Positions 15,621-22,909 of a DNA stretch of 23,575 nucleotides are shown piece by piece (the stretch's first letter is position 1; the number at the start of each line of letters is the position of its first letter). The stretch is from contig JBFXAN010000094.1 in NCBI GenBank assembly GCA_050184225.1, forward strand, positions 1 to 23,575. Direction: 5' to 3'. A program made the translations under genes and the position numbers. Under the pieces are notes generated by a model. The model saw only the letters and a list, made by a program, of their open reading frames with translations. It ran no database searches and was not told where the DNA came from. This stretch comes from JBFXAN01 sp050184225. Its GTDB lineage: Bacteria; Chloroflexota; Dehalococcoidia; CAUJGQ01.

Positions 15621-16151
15621 ATGGACCAGGAGATGGAACGGCAGATGCGCGATGTTCTGGCGAAGGAGCGCTTTGGTGTACTGGCAACGCTCTTCGGCGG
15701 ACGGTTGCACACGGCGACGATCCACTTTGCCGAAACCGACGATCTGGAGTTGATCCACGCGATACGAAGGGACACGCTCAAGGCCGAGCAGGCGGCGGCT
15801 AATCCCCGCGTCGTCTTTCAGGTCGATAACCGGGGCATCCTCATGGAGAGCCGCGATCGGTTCGCCCGGATCAGCATCGAGGGAACGCTCCACCAGGTAC
15901 CGGAGGACGACCCGGACTATGAGGGCTACCGGCGCACCTTCGCGGATAAGCTCCCGGTCGGCGATCGACTTCTCGCCCATCCCGAGATCGCGCTCTACAT
16001 CCTTCGTCCGTCGGTGATTCGCCTCGCGATTGGCGCCGCAACCGCCGAGGATATCACCGTCACCTACGAGGTCGATGCTGCACCGGCAGCCGGCAACGAC
16101 GCCGCGTGGCGCAACCCTCACAATGATGCCGATGTCACCGCCACCCAGTAG
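15621..16151 (+). CDS. Pyridoxamine 5'-phosphate oxidase-like flavin-binding protein
   Basis: This 176-residue protein has the split-barrel FMN-binding fold of the PNPOx-like superfamily. The N-terminal half shows KERFGVLATLFGGRLHTATI and then a T-L-K-A segment near residues 50-55, which in the family contacts the flavin phosphate. NPRVVFQVDNRG and FARISIEGTLHQVP are the following strands. Such proteins bind FMN or F420 and act on diverse substrates; true pyridoxamine phosphate oxidase is unlikely at this level of similarity. A C-terminal extension of about 25 residues is polar and probably flexible. GAGGAG lies 11 bases before the ATG at 15621; a GTG at 15609 is an alternative. It is divergent from the SPFH gene and convergent with the membrane gene at 16188. 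Confidence 0.82.
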   Translation: MDQEMERQMRDVLAKERFGVLATLFGGRLHTATIHFAETDDLELIHAIRRDTLKAEQAAANPRVVFQVDNRGILMESRDRFARISIEGTLHQVPEDDPDYEGYRRTFADKLPVGDRLLAHPEIALYILRPSVIRLAIGAATAEDITVTYEVDAAPAAGNDAAWRNPHNDADVTATQ

Positions 16152-16187
16152 CGGACAAGGCTGACTGGGCCGGCATCCCATTGATCG

Positions 16188-16739
16188 TCACACACCCGTT
16201 TGCGGATCGCCTGATCCGCTGTCCGGCTGCGCCCGTGAGAGCAGCGCCCAGGTGTTGAACGACGAGATCAGCAGCAGCGAAATCTCCACCGCCGCCAGCC
16301 AGTAGAAAGCGCTGAGGGAGTCGAGCAGCAGTGCCACGGCGATCGCGACCAGGCCGCCGTATGGCAGCGCCGAAGCCCCAAACCACGCCTCCTGCGGAAG
16401 CTTGAGCGTGTAGGCGCCTGTATTCACGCGGCGCGACTCCTGCAATAGCAGCACGATCGCGAGCAGGCCGAGCGCGCCGATGACGAACAGAGGCAGCGCC
16501 ATGCCGGTCTTGTTCTGCGACGGAACGAAGAAGAGCAGCGCGATGATCGTCAGCGAGAGGAAGTTGGCAAAGGTCAAGAGGGCGAAGTCGCGGATGTCGG
16601 CCAGCGACCCTTGGCGAAAGATGTTCAGTCTCAGTGATACGGCGACGAACAACAGTCCGAGCAAGGTAAAGGCGCCGGTACCCAGGAGCGTGTGAAAGTC
16701 GTTCCACTCCGCTACCGCATTGCTGAACGCTCGGTCCAT
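16188..16739 (-). CDS. Multi-pass membrane protein of unknown function
   Basis: This 183-residue protein has about five hydrophobic helices, near residues 18-37, 55-72, 80-100, 122-141 and 143-166. Helix sequences include LLGTGAFTLLGLLFVAVSL and LPLFVIGALGLLAIVLLLQE. The N-terminus (AVAEWNDFHTLLGTGAFTLLG) is a recurring start of small bacterial membrane proteins, but I cannot name a family. A GGGGCGGAGG ribosome site precedes the ATG. It starts 24 bases after the stop of the cytidylate-kinase-like gene, so the two are probably co-transcribed. No catalytic motif is seen. Confidence 0.82.
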   Translation of the reverse strand: MDRAFSNAVAEWNDFHTLLGTGAFTLLGLLFVAVSLRLNIFRQGSLADIRDFALLTFANFLSLTIIALLFFVPSQNKTGMALPLFVIGALGLLAIVLLLQESRRVNTGAYTLKLPQEAWFGASALPYGGLVAIAVALLLDSLSAFYWLAAVEISLLLISSFNTWALLSRAQPDSGSGDPQTGV

Positions 16740-16763
16740 TCATGCCTCCGCCCCAACGCGTAC

Positions 16764-17399
16764 CTATGTCTCGTCGAGCCGGACCCGCACGAGGTCGACG
16801 ATCATCGCCGCGGCGGCGCTGACCGGCAGCCGCCCGGTATTGAGCACGAGATCGTAGTTCGACGGAATGTGCCAGCGGAGCCCATAATACCGCTGGAGAA
16901 ATTCGCCCCGCTCGGCGTCGGTGGCTTTCACCTGCCGAACCGCCTCGTCCGGGGAGACGCCTTCCTGCCCGGCGACGAGGCGTGCCCGCTGTTCGAGGGG
17001 CGCGGCGATGAAGACGTGGATCGCCTTCGGCGAGCCTCGCAGCACTGCCTGGGAGGCGTGGCCGATGACGACGGCGTCAGTCGTCTCTTCGAGTTGTTGG
17101 ATCACCTGGTCGATGAATTGTCGATAAGCATCGCTGGACATCGGCGGAACATGGGGAACGCTGGGGATCGCTTCGGCCAGCTCGAAGCCGGATGGATAGC
17201 GGCCGAGCGCCTCCATCATCCGGGTGAGCAGCGACGGCACCCGCTCCGCCTGCTCGATCGTCGCCTCAGAGACCTTCGCCCGCATCGCCGCCTGGGTGAT
17301 GATCTCCCGGTCGACATAGGCCCAGCCGAGCGCATCGGCCACGGCCCGCCCGACCGTCTCTCCCTGCGCACCACGCTGCCGAGCGATCGTCACAATCAT
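16764..17399 (-). CDS. Cytidylate kinase-like family protein
   Basis: This 211-residue protein resembles the cytidylate kinase-like family (AAK-type P-loop fold). The N-terminus MIVTIARQRGAQGETVGRAV corresponds to the usual ITISRQYGSGGREIG P-loop. It is followed by ADALGWAYVDREIITQAA, the typical LG-Y-DREII segment. ATDAVVIGHASQAVLR and KAIHVFIAAPLEQR match the later strands where family members read the GRGA and V-L-F-A motifs. The normal P-loop lysine/serine is absent: the loop reads GAQGETVG. Nucleotide binding is therefore probable but kinase activity uncertain. I chose the ATG at 17399, eight bases after GGTGAG; starts at 17405 and 17408 are possible. Confidence 0.87.
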   Translation of the reverse strand: MIVTIARQRGAQGETVGRAVADALGWAYVDREIITQAAMRAKVSEATIEQAERVPSLLTRMMEALGRYPSGFELAEAIPSVPHVPPMSSDAYRQFIDQVIQQLEETTDAVVIGHASQAVLRGSPKAIHVFIAAPLEQRARLVAGQEGVSPDEAVRQVKATDAERGEFLQRYYGLRWHIPSNYDLVLNTGRLPVSAAAAMIVDLVRVRLDET

Positions 17400-17419
17400 C
17401 GGCATCACTCACCGTCTTT

Positions 17420-17508
17420 GAAACACAAAGGGCGCAAAGAGGGCAAAGGGCACAAAGTCCTAAAGACTCTCTTTGTGACCTTTGCCTCCTTTGCCCCTTT
17501 GTGTTTCC
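17420..17508. repeat. Imperfect A/G-rich inverted repeat of about 38 bp
   Basis: The arms 17420-17457 and 17471-17508 pair with a one-base slip and a few mismatches. The left arm begins GAAACACAAAGGGCGCAAAG and the right arm ends TTTGCCCCTTTGTGTTTCC. The loop is about 13 bases. Within each arm a CAAAGG-like unit recurs every 9-12 bases. It occupies the gap between two minus-strand genes. It differs in composition from the surrounding GC-rich DNA and looks like a dispersed intergenic repeat; a terminator role is possible. Confidence 0.82.
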
Positions 17509-17523
17509 TATCGCGGTTCACAA

Positions 17524-17748
17524 TCACAGCGGTTCCAGTAGCACGAGGCGGTTGGTCCAGGCGTCGGGCCAGACTTGTTCGAGGAAGAGGACGCGGTCGA
17601 CGCGGAAGCGTTTGATGCCATTCGGCGAGCGGAGGCCGATCGTGTCGCCGGGGCTGAGGGGGTCGCCGCCGTCGATCCGGCCGATCACCTGACCGGTCAG
17701 GTCCTCGCTCGCGATCGCGAACGTGGTCCAGCGTGGCGTGTCGTTCAT
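17524..17748 (-). CDS. Small conserved-looking protein of unknown function
   Basis: This 74-residue protein begins MNDTPRWTTFAIASEDLTGQ and continues with VIGRIDGGDPLSPGDTIGLR. It looks like a small all-beta protein with a hydrophobic C-terminus (NRLVLLEPL). No cysteine cluster, membrane helix or known motif is seen. I chose the ATG at 17748, which has a weak GAGAGA upstream; an earlier frame opening at 17835 would overlap the YciH gene. It follows the YciH gene by 25 bases and is probably in the same transcript. Confidence 0.65.
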   Translation of the reverse strand: MNDTPRWTTFAIASEDLTGQVIGRIDGGDPLSPGDTIGLRSPNGIKRFRVDRVLFLEQVWPDAWTNRLVLLEPL

Positions 17749-17773
17749 GATTGCTGTCTCTCTCGTCCGGTGC

Positions 17774-18151
17774 TCAGCCCCCGGCCAGTTTGACCGCGTA
17801 GCCTTTCGACCGCAGCCGTTCGGCGATGCGGTCACGGTGGTCGCCTTGAACCTCGACGGTGCGGTCCTTGACGGCGCCGCCCGCGCCGCAGAGCCGTTTC
17901 AGTTCTCCCGCCAGCGCGTCGAGCGCCGTGCCCCGCTCCGGCAGCCCGCGGACGACGGTGACCACCTTGCCGCCCCGACCGCCGCGCTCGCGGAAGATCC
18001 GGACGACCCCGTCATCGGGAACGGCAGGGGCGGCCTTCGCCGGGCGCGGGCTTCGACCGGACGGTCCACGCTTTGGCGCTGCGTCGCGGACCGCACGCAG
18101 GTCCTGGCGCTGGCGGCCATCGGTGCTGTAGACCAATCGATCGTCTGTCAC
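17774..18151 (-). CDS. yciH: SUI1/YciH-family translation factor homologue
   Basis: This 125-residue protein has a C-terminal SUI1 domain at about residues 48-125. It includes VVRIFRERGGRGGKVVTVVR, then GLPERGTALDALAGELKRLC and GAGGAVKDRTVEVQGDHRDR. The GGRGGKVVTVV and GCGG-like (here GAGG) segments mark the eIF1/YciH family, whose bacterial members bind the 30S subunit and affect start-codon fidelity or act under stress. The N-terminal 47 residues are basic and proline-rich, probably disordered. It starts with a GTG at 18151, and a TATACT hexamer lies six bases upstream, suggesting a leaderless mRNA. It is followed by the 74-residue gene. Confidence 0.9.
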   Translation of the reverse strand: MTDDRLVYSTDGRQRQDLRAVRDAAPKRGPSGRSPRPAKAAPAVPDDGVVRIFRERGGRGGKVVTVVRGLPERGTALDALAGELKRLCGAGGAVKDRTVEVQGDHRDRIAERLRSKGYAVKLAGG

Positions 18152-18157
18152 GCAGCC

Positions 18158-18163
18158 AGTATA
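18158..18163 (-). promoter_or_regulatory. Candidate -10 element for the YciH gene
   Basis: TATACT on the minus strand ends six bases before the GTG start codon at 18151, so a transcript would begin at or near the start codon itself. No convincing -35 hexamer is present at 16-18 bases upstream and no ribosome site could fit, which is consistent with leaderless translation. Confidence 0.35.
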
Positions 18164-18297
18164 TACGCGGTACCCAGGTGCAGCGTGCCGTCGGACGTGA
18201 ATGCATGGTTCGTGGTGATGCGCAATTTGATTTGAATGGAACGCGGCAACCCGGCACGATGAGGGCGGCTCCCATATCGACTCCCGGAGGCGTGTTC

Positions 18298-19203
18298 ATG
18301 GCCCAGATGCCCGATGTTGCGCTGACTGCCGTCCCCGGACGGCGACGCTGGACGCTTGACCTGGCGAAGGAGATCGAGCGGCGAGGGTTCGGCGGCGTCT
18401 ACTGTCCCAGCTTCGGCGACGGCCTTGGGCTCTGCGAGGCGGTCGCGCTCGAAACGACCACGCTCCGGATGGGCACCTCGATCGCGATCATCTATAGCCG
18501 CAATCCGTTCGATTACGCGCAGACGGCATCCTTGATCCACGAGGTGAGTGACGGCCGTTTCACCTTCGGCATCGGCGTCAGCCACGGGCCGACCCACGAC
18601 CGGATGAACCTCACGGTTGGCAAGCCGCTCTCCGATATACGGTTGTTCGTCCAGCAGCTGCGCGCCGGCGCGCAGCAGACGGGACCGCTGCCGCCGGTGG
18701 TGCTGGCGACGTTGCGCGACAAAATGGTGGATCTTGCCGCCGAGGTCGCGGAGGGGGCGGTCTGGGCGAACGCCGCCCGGTCGCGGATGAAGCGCAGTCT
18801 CGATCGTCTCACCGCTGAGCAGCGATCCGGCGACTTCTATGTGGGCAACATGATCCCTACCTGCATCGACGACGATCGGGAGGCCGCCGCCAATGTCATG
18901 CGTCGCGCCCTGGCCGGCTATGTTTCGCTCCCGAACTACAACAACTACTGGTCTGATGCGGGCTATGCCGAGGAGATGGCGGCGATCCGAGAGGCGATCG
19001 CCGCCGGCGAGCGGGAGCGCATTCCCGGCCTGATGTCCGATCGTTGGCTCGCCGATGTCGCCCTCTTTGGTAGCCGCCGCGAGGTACGCGAGGGCGTCGA
19101 AGCCTGGCAGGACGCGGGCGTCAAGAGCGTGATCGTCGTGCCGTCCTCAACCCGCGGTGGTCAGCGGCAGGCGTTCGAGGAGTTGTTCGAAGCGTTCGCG
19201 TAG
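18298..19203 (+). CDS. LLM-class (F420-dependent/luciferase-like) oxidoreductase
   Basis: This 301-residue protein has the TIM-barrel fold of luciferase-like monooxygenases and F420-dependent reductases. Visible family features are LAKEIERRGFGGVYCPSFGD at the first helix and strand, and ETTTLRMGTSIAIIYSRNPF near residues 50-68. ASLIHEVSDGRFTFGIGVSH at about 77-97 is also typical. PPVVLATLRDKMVDLAAEVA and EGAVWANAA complete the usual pattern. The flavin or F420 choice cannot be fixed from sequence; F420 is common in related actinobacterial and Chloroflexota proteins. The ATG at 18298 follows a GGAGG ribosome site; an upstream frame to 18073 overlaps the divergent YciH gene. The DUF2207 gene starts 22 bases after its stop. 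Confidence 0.92.
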   Translation: MAQMPDVALTAVPGRRRWTLDLAKEIERRGFGGVYCPSFGDGLGLCEAVALETTTLRMGTSIAIIYSRNPFDYAQTASLIHEVSDGRFTFGIGVSHGPTHDRMNLTVGKPLSDIRLFVQQLRAGAQQTGPLPPVVLATLRDKMVDLAAEVAEGAVWANAARSRMKRSLDRLTAEQRSGDFYVGNMIPTCIDDDREAAANVMRRALAGYVSLPNYNNYWSDAGYAEEMAAIREAIAAGERERIPGLMSDRWLADVALFGSRREVREGVEAWQDAGVKSVIVVPSSTRGGQRQAFEELFEAFA

Positions 19204-19224
19204 CCCACACGGCATACTGGAGAT

Positions 19225-21021
19225 ATGGGCGATCGAATCCGGCCCGCCGTACTCGGCATCGTGCTCGTCGTTGCCTATCTGGTATTGGCCGGTGGGGCGC
19301 GCGCGCAGGACACCGGCTGGACGATCGATCGGTTTCATGCCGATATCGCGATCCAGCCCGATGCGGCGATGCTCGTCACCGAAGCGATCGACGTCGACTT
19401 CGGCAGCCTCGACCAGCACGGCATCTTCCGCGAGATTCCGATTCGGTTCTCCTACGATCGCGACCACGAGCGTGTCTACGGCTTCGAGGTGCTGTCCGTC
19501 ACCAACGCCGATGGTCAGCCGTGGCCGTATGAGGTCAGCCGCAACGGCGCCAACGTCCGGATCAAGATCGGCGACCCGGACCGCACGGTCAGCGGCCGTC
19601 AGACCTACCGGATCACCTATCGCGTCGAGGACGCCCTCAACGCCTTCGAGACGCACGACGAGTTGTTCTGGAACGTGACGGGCGCCGGGTGGCAGGTGCC
19701 GATGGTGCAGACTTCGGCCACTGTCACGCTCGCCGACGGATTGGAGCAGGCCGCCTGCTTTCAGGGCGCGCGCGGGTCGACCGACCCATGCCAGATCGCG
19801 CAGTCTGCCGGCCAGATCGACTACGCCGCAACCGAACCGCTGCAACCCGGCGAGCAACTGACGATCGTCGCCGGCATCCGCAAGGGCGCGATCGCAGAAC
19901 CGACGGTCAGGCTCGAAGAGAAGCCGCGCGATCTCAGCCGCTTCTTCGAAACGGTGAACCCCGTCACGATCGGCGGCACGGTGCTGGTGTTGCTCGGCGG
20001 CATCGGCTTTCTCGCCGTCGCCTGGTGGAAGCGCGGCCGCGACCGCCGCTACACGTCGATCTACTACCTCACGGAGAACCCCGAGGAGGAGACGCGGCCG
20101 TTGTTCAAGGACCATCCGGTGGTCGTCGAGTTTCAGCCGCCGGAGAACCTGAAACCGGCGGAGATGGGATTGCTGCTCGACGAGAGCGCCGACACCAAGG
20201 ATGTCACCGCGACGATCGTCGACCTCGCCGTCCGCGGCTATCTGACGATCACCGAGATCCCGAAACAGGGGATCTTTGGCAGCAAGGACTGGCAGATCGA
20301 CCGCAAGCGGACCGACACCGCGGTGCTCGCGCTGTATGAACGGCTCGTCTTCGATGGCCTCTTCCACGATGGCGACGAGGTGAAGCTCTCTTCCCTCAAG
20401 AACGAGTTTTACAAGGACCTGCAGGCGGCGCAGAAGGCGCTCTACGACGATGCCACCACGAAGAAATGGTTCAGCGGCAACCCGCAGACGATTCGCAACG
20501 TCTGGGTTGGGATCGGCATCGGTGTGATCGTGCTCGGCGTCGGCGCCACGGTCGCCCTCGGTTACTTCTTCGGCGCGGCGATGATCGGTATACCACTCGC
20601 GCTCATCGGCGTCGTTCTGCTGATTTCTTCGGGAGCGATGCCCCGACGCACCGCGCGCGGCAGCGAACTGTTGCGGCGGGTGCTGGGCTTCCGTCAGTAC
20701 ATCACGACCGCTGAGACGGACCGCCAGCGCTTTAACGAGAAGGCCGGCATCTTCGCCGAGTATCTGCCCTATGCGATCGTCTTCGGCGCGGTGGACCGTT
20801 GGGCACGTGCGTTCCGCGACATCGACACCACCGCCACGACCGCGTCCTGGTACGCCGGCGCTGCTGCCTTCAACGCGACCGCCTTCTCCAGCAACCTGGA
20901 GAGCTTCTCCTCCTCCGTATCGAGTACGATCAGCAGCACACCCGGCAGCAGCGGCTCCAGCGGCTTCTCCGGCGGGTCCGCCGGCGGCGGCGGCGGTGGC
21001 GGCGGCGGAGGAAGTTGGTAG
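19225..21021 (+). CDS. DUF2207 membrane protein
   Basis: This 598-residue protein has a signal peptide (cleavage likely after ARA, residue 27) and an extracytoplasmic DUF2207 beta domain at about 28-235 (DTGWTIDRFHADIAIQPDAA). A membrane helix follows at about 247-267. The cytoplasmic part carries the family's TEIPKQGIFGSKDW and DTAVLALYERLVFDG segments. A second hydrophobic hairpin lies at about 430-473, then RRVLGFRQYITTAETDRQRF. The C-terminus is Ser-rich, then a run of glycines ending GGSW, a common tail in DUF2207 proteins. The function of the family is not established. It is frequently encoded beside LemA, as here. The start at 19225 has a close GGAG. Confidence 0.9.
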   Translation: MGDRIRPAVLGIVLVVAYLVLAGGARAQDTGWTIDRFHADIAIQPDAAMLVTEAIDVDFGSLDQHGIFREIPIRFSYDRDHERVYGFEVLSVTNADGQPWPYEVSRNGANVRIKIGDPDRTVSGRQTYRITYRVEDALNAFETHDELFWNVTGAGWQVPMVQTSATVTLADGLEQAACFQGARGSTDPCQIAQSAGQIDYAATEPLQPGEQLTIVAGIRKGAIAEPTVRLEEKPRDLSRFFETVNPVTIGGTVLVLLGGIGFLAVAWWKRGRDRRYTSIYYLTENPEEETRPLFKDHPVVVEFQPPENLKPAEMGLLLDESADTKDVTATIVDLAVRGYLTITEIPKQGIFGSKDWQIDRKRTDTAVLALYERLVFDGLFHDGDEVKLSSLKNEFYKDLQAAQKALYDDATTKKWFSGNPQTIRNVWVGIGIGVIVLGVGATVALGYFFGAAMIGIPLALIGVVLLISSGAMPRRTARGSELLRRVLGFRQYITTAETDRQRFNEKAGIFAEYLPYAIVFGAVDRWARAFRDIDTTATTASWYAGAAAFNATAFSSNLESFSSSVSSTISSTPGSSGSSGFSGGSAGGGGGGGGGGSW

Positions 21022-21023
21022 AT

Positions 21024-21156
21024 GCGGCAAGTGGGCAGTGGGCAGTGGGGTTGCGATCGTTTCGTTGGCGGCACGACTCAATTAATCCGACGTGCTGTCC
21101 ACAGAGTTGAGTATGTTACCGTGCCCCACTGCCGATTGCCCATTGCCCACTGCCGC
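21024..21156. repeat. Inverted repeat built from GTGGGCA units
   Basis: The arms at 21024-21050 (GCGGCAAGTGGGCAGTGGGC, then AGTGGGG) and 21124-21156 are imperfect reverse complements; the right arm has an extra short unit. Each arm is itself made of tandem 7-base GTGGGCA-like steps. The element starts two bases after the DUF2207 stop codon and ends just before the LemA ribosome site, so it fills the 149-base gap between two genes that are usually adjacent. It could form a hairpin in the joint mRNA and adjust the ratio of the two proteins. Confidence 0.78.
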
Positions 21157-21170
21157 ACCGGAGGTGCCCC

Positions 21171-21725
21171 ATGAGTCTCGTCGTGATCATTTCGCTCGCG
21201 GTGGTCGTGGTGCTCGTGATCGTCGGATTGGTCATGTACAACGGCCTGGTCAAGTCGCGGCTGCGCGTGCGGGAGGCGTGGAGCGCGGTACAGGTGCAGC
21301 TTCAGCGGCGGGCGAGCTTGATCCCGAACCTGGTCGAGACGGTGAAGGGGTACGCGGAACACGAACGGGGGACGCTGGAGAGCGTGACAGCGGCGCGGTC
21401 GGCGCTCCAGCAGGCGGGGACACCAGCGCAGGCGGCCGAGGCAAACAACATCCTCACCGGCGCGTTGCGCTCGCTCTTTGCGGTCGTCGAGGCGTATCCG
21501 GACCTGAAGGCGAACCAGAACTTCCTCTCGTTGCAGGCCGACCTCTCTGACACCGAAGACAAGATCTCCTATGCGCGCACGTACTACAACGCGAACGTCC
21601 GCGAGTACAACGAAAAGGTGCAGACGGTGCCGACGGCCCTGCTCGCCGGCATGTTCGGCTTCCAGGCCGAGCAGTTCTTCGAGGCGGGAGACGAGGCGCA
21701 GCAGGATGTGAAGGTCACGTTCTGA
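21171..21725 (+). CDS. lemA: LemA family protein
   Basis: This 184-residue protein has one N-terminal membrane helix (residues 2-23) and the helical LemA domain. LVKSRLRVREAWSAVQVQLQ and RRASLIPNLVETVKGYAEHE are the hallmark segment with the R-IPNLVETVKGYA motif. FLSLQADLSDTEDKISYART and YYNANVREYN form the conserved third helix. LemA proteins are small membrane proteins of unsettled function. The ATG follows a CCGGAGGTG ribosome site. It lies after the DUF2207 gene on the same strand, separated by an inverted repeat, and converges with the DUF488 genes 29 bases away. Confidence 0.95.
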   Translation: MSLVVIISLAVVVVLVIVGLVMYNGLVKSRLRVREAWSAVQVQLQRRASLIPNLVETVKGYAEHERGTLESVTAARSALQQAGTPAQAAEANNILTGALRSLFAVVEAYPDLKANQNFLSLQADLSDTEDKISYARTYYNANVREYNEKVQTVPTALLAGMFGFQAEQFFEAGDEAQQDVKVTF

Positions 21726-21754
21726 TTGTGAATCCGACCGGCATGCGATGCGTT

Positions 21755-22192
21755 TTACAAGTGACGTATGCTCATATGATCCCAATGTGCTTGAAGATAC
21801 TCAGCGACGAGCCGACGATGGCAGTGTTCCGCCGTTGCTTCACTGCACAGGAGGACCGTTGATTCATTGAATAAGCCGCGATCGAGTACCTGCTCGACGT
21901 GCCGCGAAGCCATCAGGTCAAGGAAGGCACGTTCGTAATCCTCCCACGAGCCTTTGCGTTTGCGATATTCATCGAGCAAGTCTTGTTCTGGTGCGAGCAG
22001 CACTTCATGAACATAGTCAGCATCACATATTGCTCGGAGAAAGTAGGCGAGATCGTCTCGTTTCGTGAATCCGGCGAGCTGCGAGGAGTTGTTCAACCGC
22101 ACATCGATCAGTCGCTTGATGCCAGCATCCTTCAATGTGCCGAAGAACTCGCCTGCGGACTTCTTTGTAAAACCGATCGTGTAGATCTCCAC
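21755..22192 (-). CDS. DUF488 protein, downstream member of a pair
   Basis: This 145-residue protein begins VEIYTIGFTKKSAGEFFGTL and has the DUF488 pattern: IDVRLNN at about 29-35, then FLRAICDADYVHEVLLAP. The cysteine/histidine motif LLCSEATAEHCHRRLVAEYL lies at about 114-133. Family function is unknown; the CSE-HCHR motif suggests a metal or redox site. The GTG at 22192 sits inside the preceding DUF488 gene, which continues 61 bases further. The conserved IYTIGFTKKSA start shows that this N-terminus cannot be moved downstream. It is the last gene of its transcript and converges with LemA. Confidence 0.87.
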   Translation of the reverse strand: MEIYTIGFTKKSAGEFFGTLKDAGIKRLIDVRLNNSSQLAGFTKRDDLAYFLRAICDADYVHEVLLAPEQDLLDEYRKRKGSWEDYERAFLDLMASRHVEQVLDRGLFNESTVLLCSEATAEHCHRRLVAEYLQAHWDHMSIRHL

Positions 22193-22740
22193 TCGCTGTC
22201 CTCGTCGATGCGAAAGAGCGCCAGGTGCTGCGACCCGCCCGTGCGGCGGCCGAAGTCGTGCGGCGGCTCGACTTCGAGCCGGCCATCGCCGCGAATGTGG
22301 GTCATGGAAACGCCGCGCCCGGCCAGCACCCGGCCGATCAGGAGGCGGCGGTGGCAGTGCTCCGGATTCTCTTCGCTGCAGAGCAACGTGATGCGATATT
22401 TGCAGATGCCGCGTTCAAGCCGGTTGATGCCATCAAGAAAGAAGTCCGCCTGCGCGACACGTGAATAGATCACGTGTCCTTCGGCGTCATAGTATTCATC
22501 GCCGCGTGGCCTGCCGCCCAGCTCGGCGCCGCGGAAGACGTAGCGAATGGAGTGTTGCGGTACTACCTGCTCCAGCACTGACCGATTGAACTGCGATGCG
22601 AACTTCGAAACCGGATATGACCGAGTATCGACGACGGCTTGAATCGCGTGTTGTTTGAGGAGGCCGATGAGCTGCCGCAACGTCTGGTTCGAATGACCGA
22701 CGCTGAAGATCTCTGGCGTTCCTTGGGTATCGACCGTCAT
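22132..22740 (-). CDS. DUF488 protein, upstream member of a pair
   Basis: This 202-residue protein begins with TPEIFSVGHSNQTLRQLIGL and shows DUF488 features: AVVDTRSYPVSKFASQFNRS at about 36-53, FRGAELGGRPRG at about 69-80, and LLCSEENPEHCHRRLLIGRV at about 119-138. The ATG at 22740 has GGAGGCC about 10 bases upstream; an earlier start at 22773 adds 11 residues. The last 20 residues (RSTRSVLQRSPQASSSAH) are low-complexity and lie over the start of the next gene. This suggests the original stop codon, near the end of ALFRIDEDSEW, was lost. The two DUF488 proteins share the cysteine/histidine motif but little else. Confidence 0.87.
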   Translation of the reverse strand: MTVDTQGTPEIFSVGHSNQTLRQLIGLLKQHAIQAVVDTRSYPVSKFASQFNRSVLEQVVPQHSIRYVFRGAELGGRPRGDEYYDAEGHVIYSRVAQADFFLDGINRLERGICKYRITLLCSEENPEHCHRRLLIGRVLAGRGVSMTHIRGDGRLEVEPPHDFGRRTGGSQHLALFRIDEDSEWRSTRSVLQRSPQASSSAH

Positions 22741-22909
22741 TGAACCGGCCTCCGGTGCCACCGTGGGCGGCACCGTCGTTCCTCCGGAGCAAGAGCGCCC
22801 GCGAAAAGCACCGCCGTCACGAGAACGGATGAGCTAGTAGCATGATAGCTCATGTCCCGTGCGGCGGCGCGTCCGTTATTTCGATTTCGCAGCCGTGCCG
22901 GCAGGGCCG

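Noticed and set aside
19147..21081. A 644-codon minus-strand frame opposite the DUF2207 gene
   Set aside because: Its composition is that of antisense high-GC DNA, it has no motif, and the plus strand encodes a complete signal peptide, membrane helices and DUF2207 domain.
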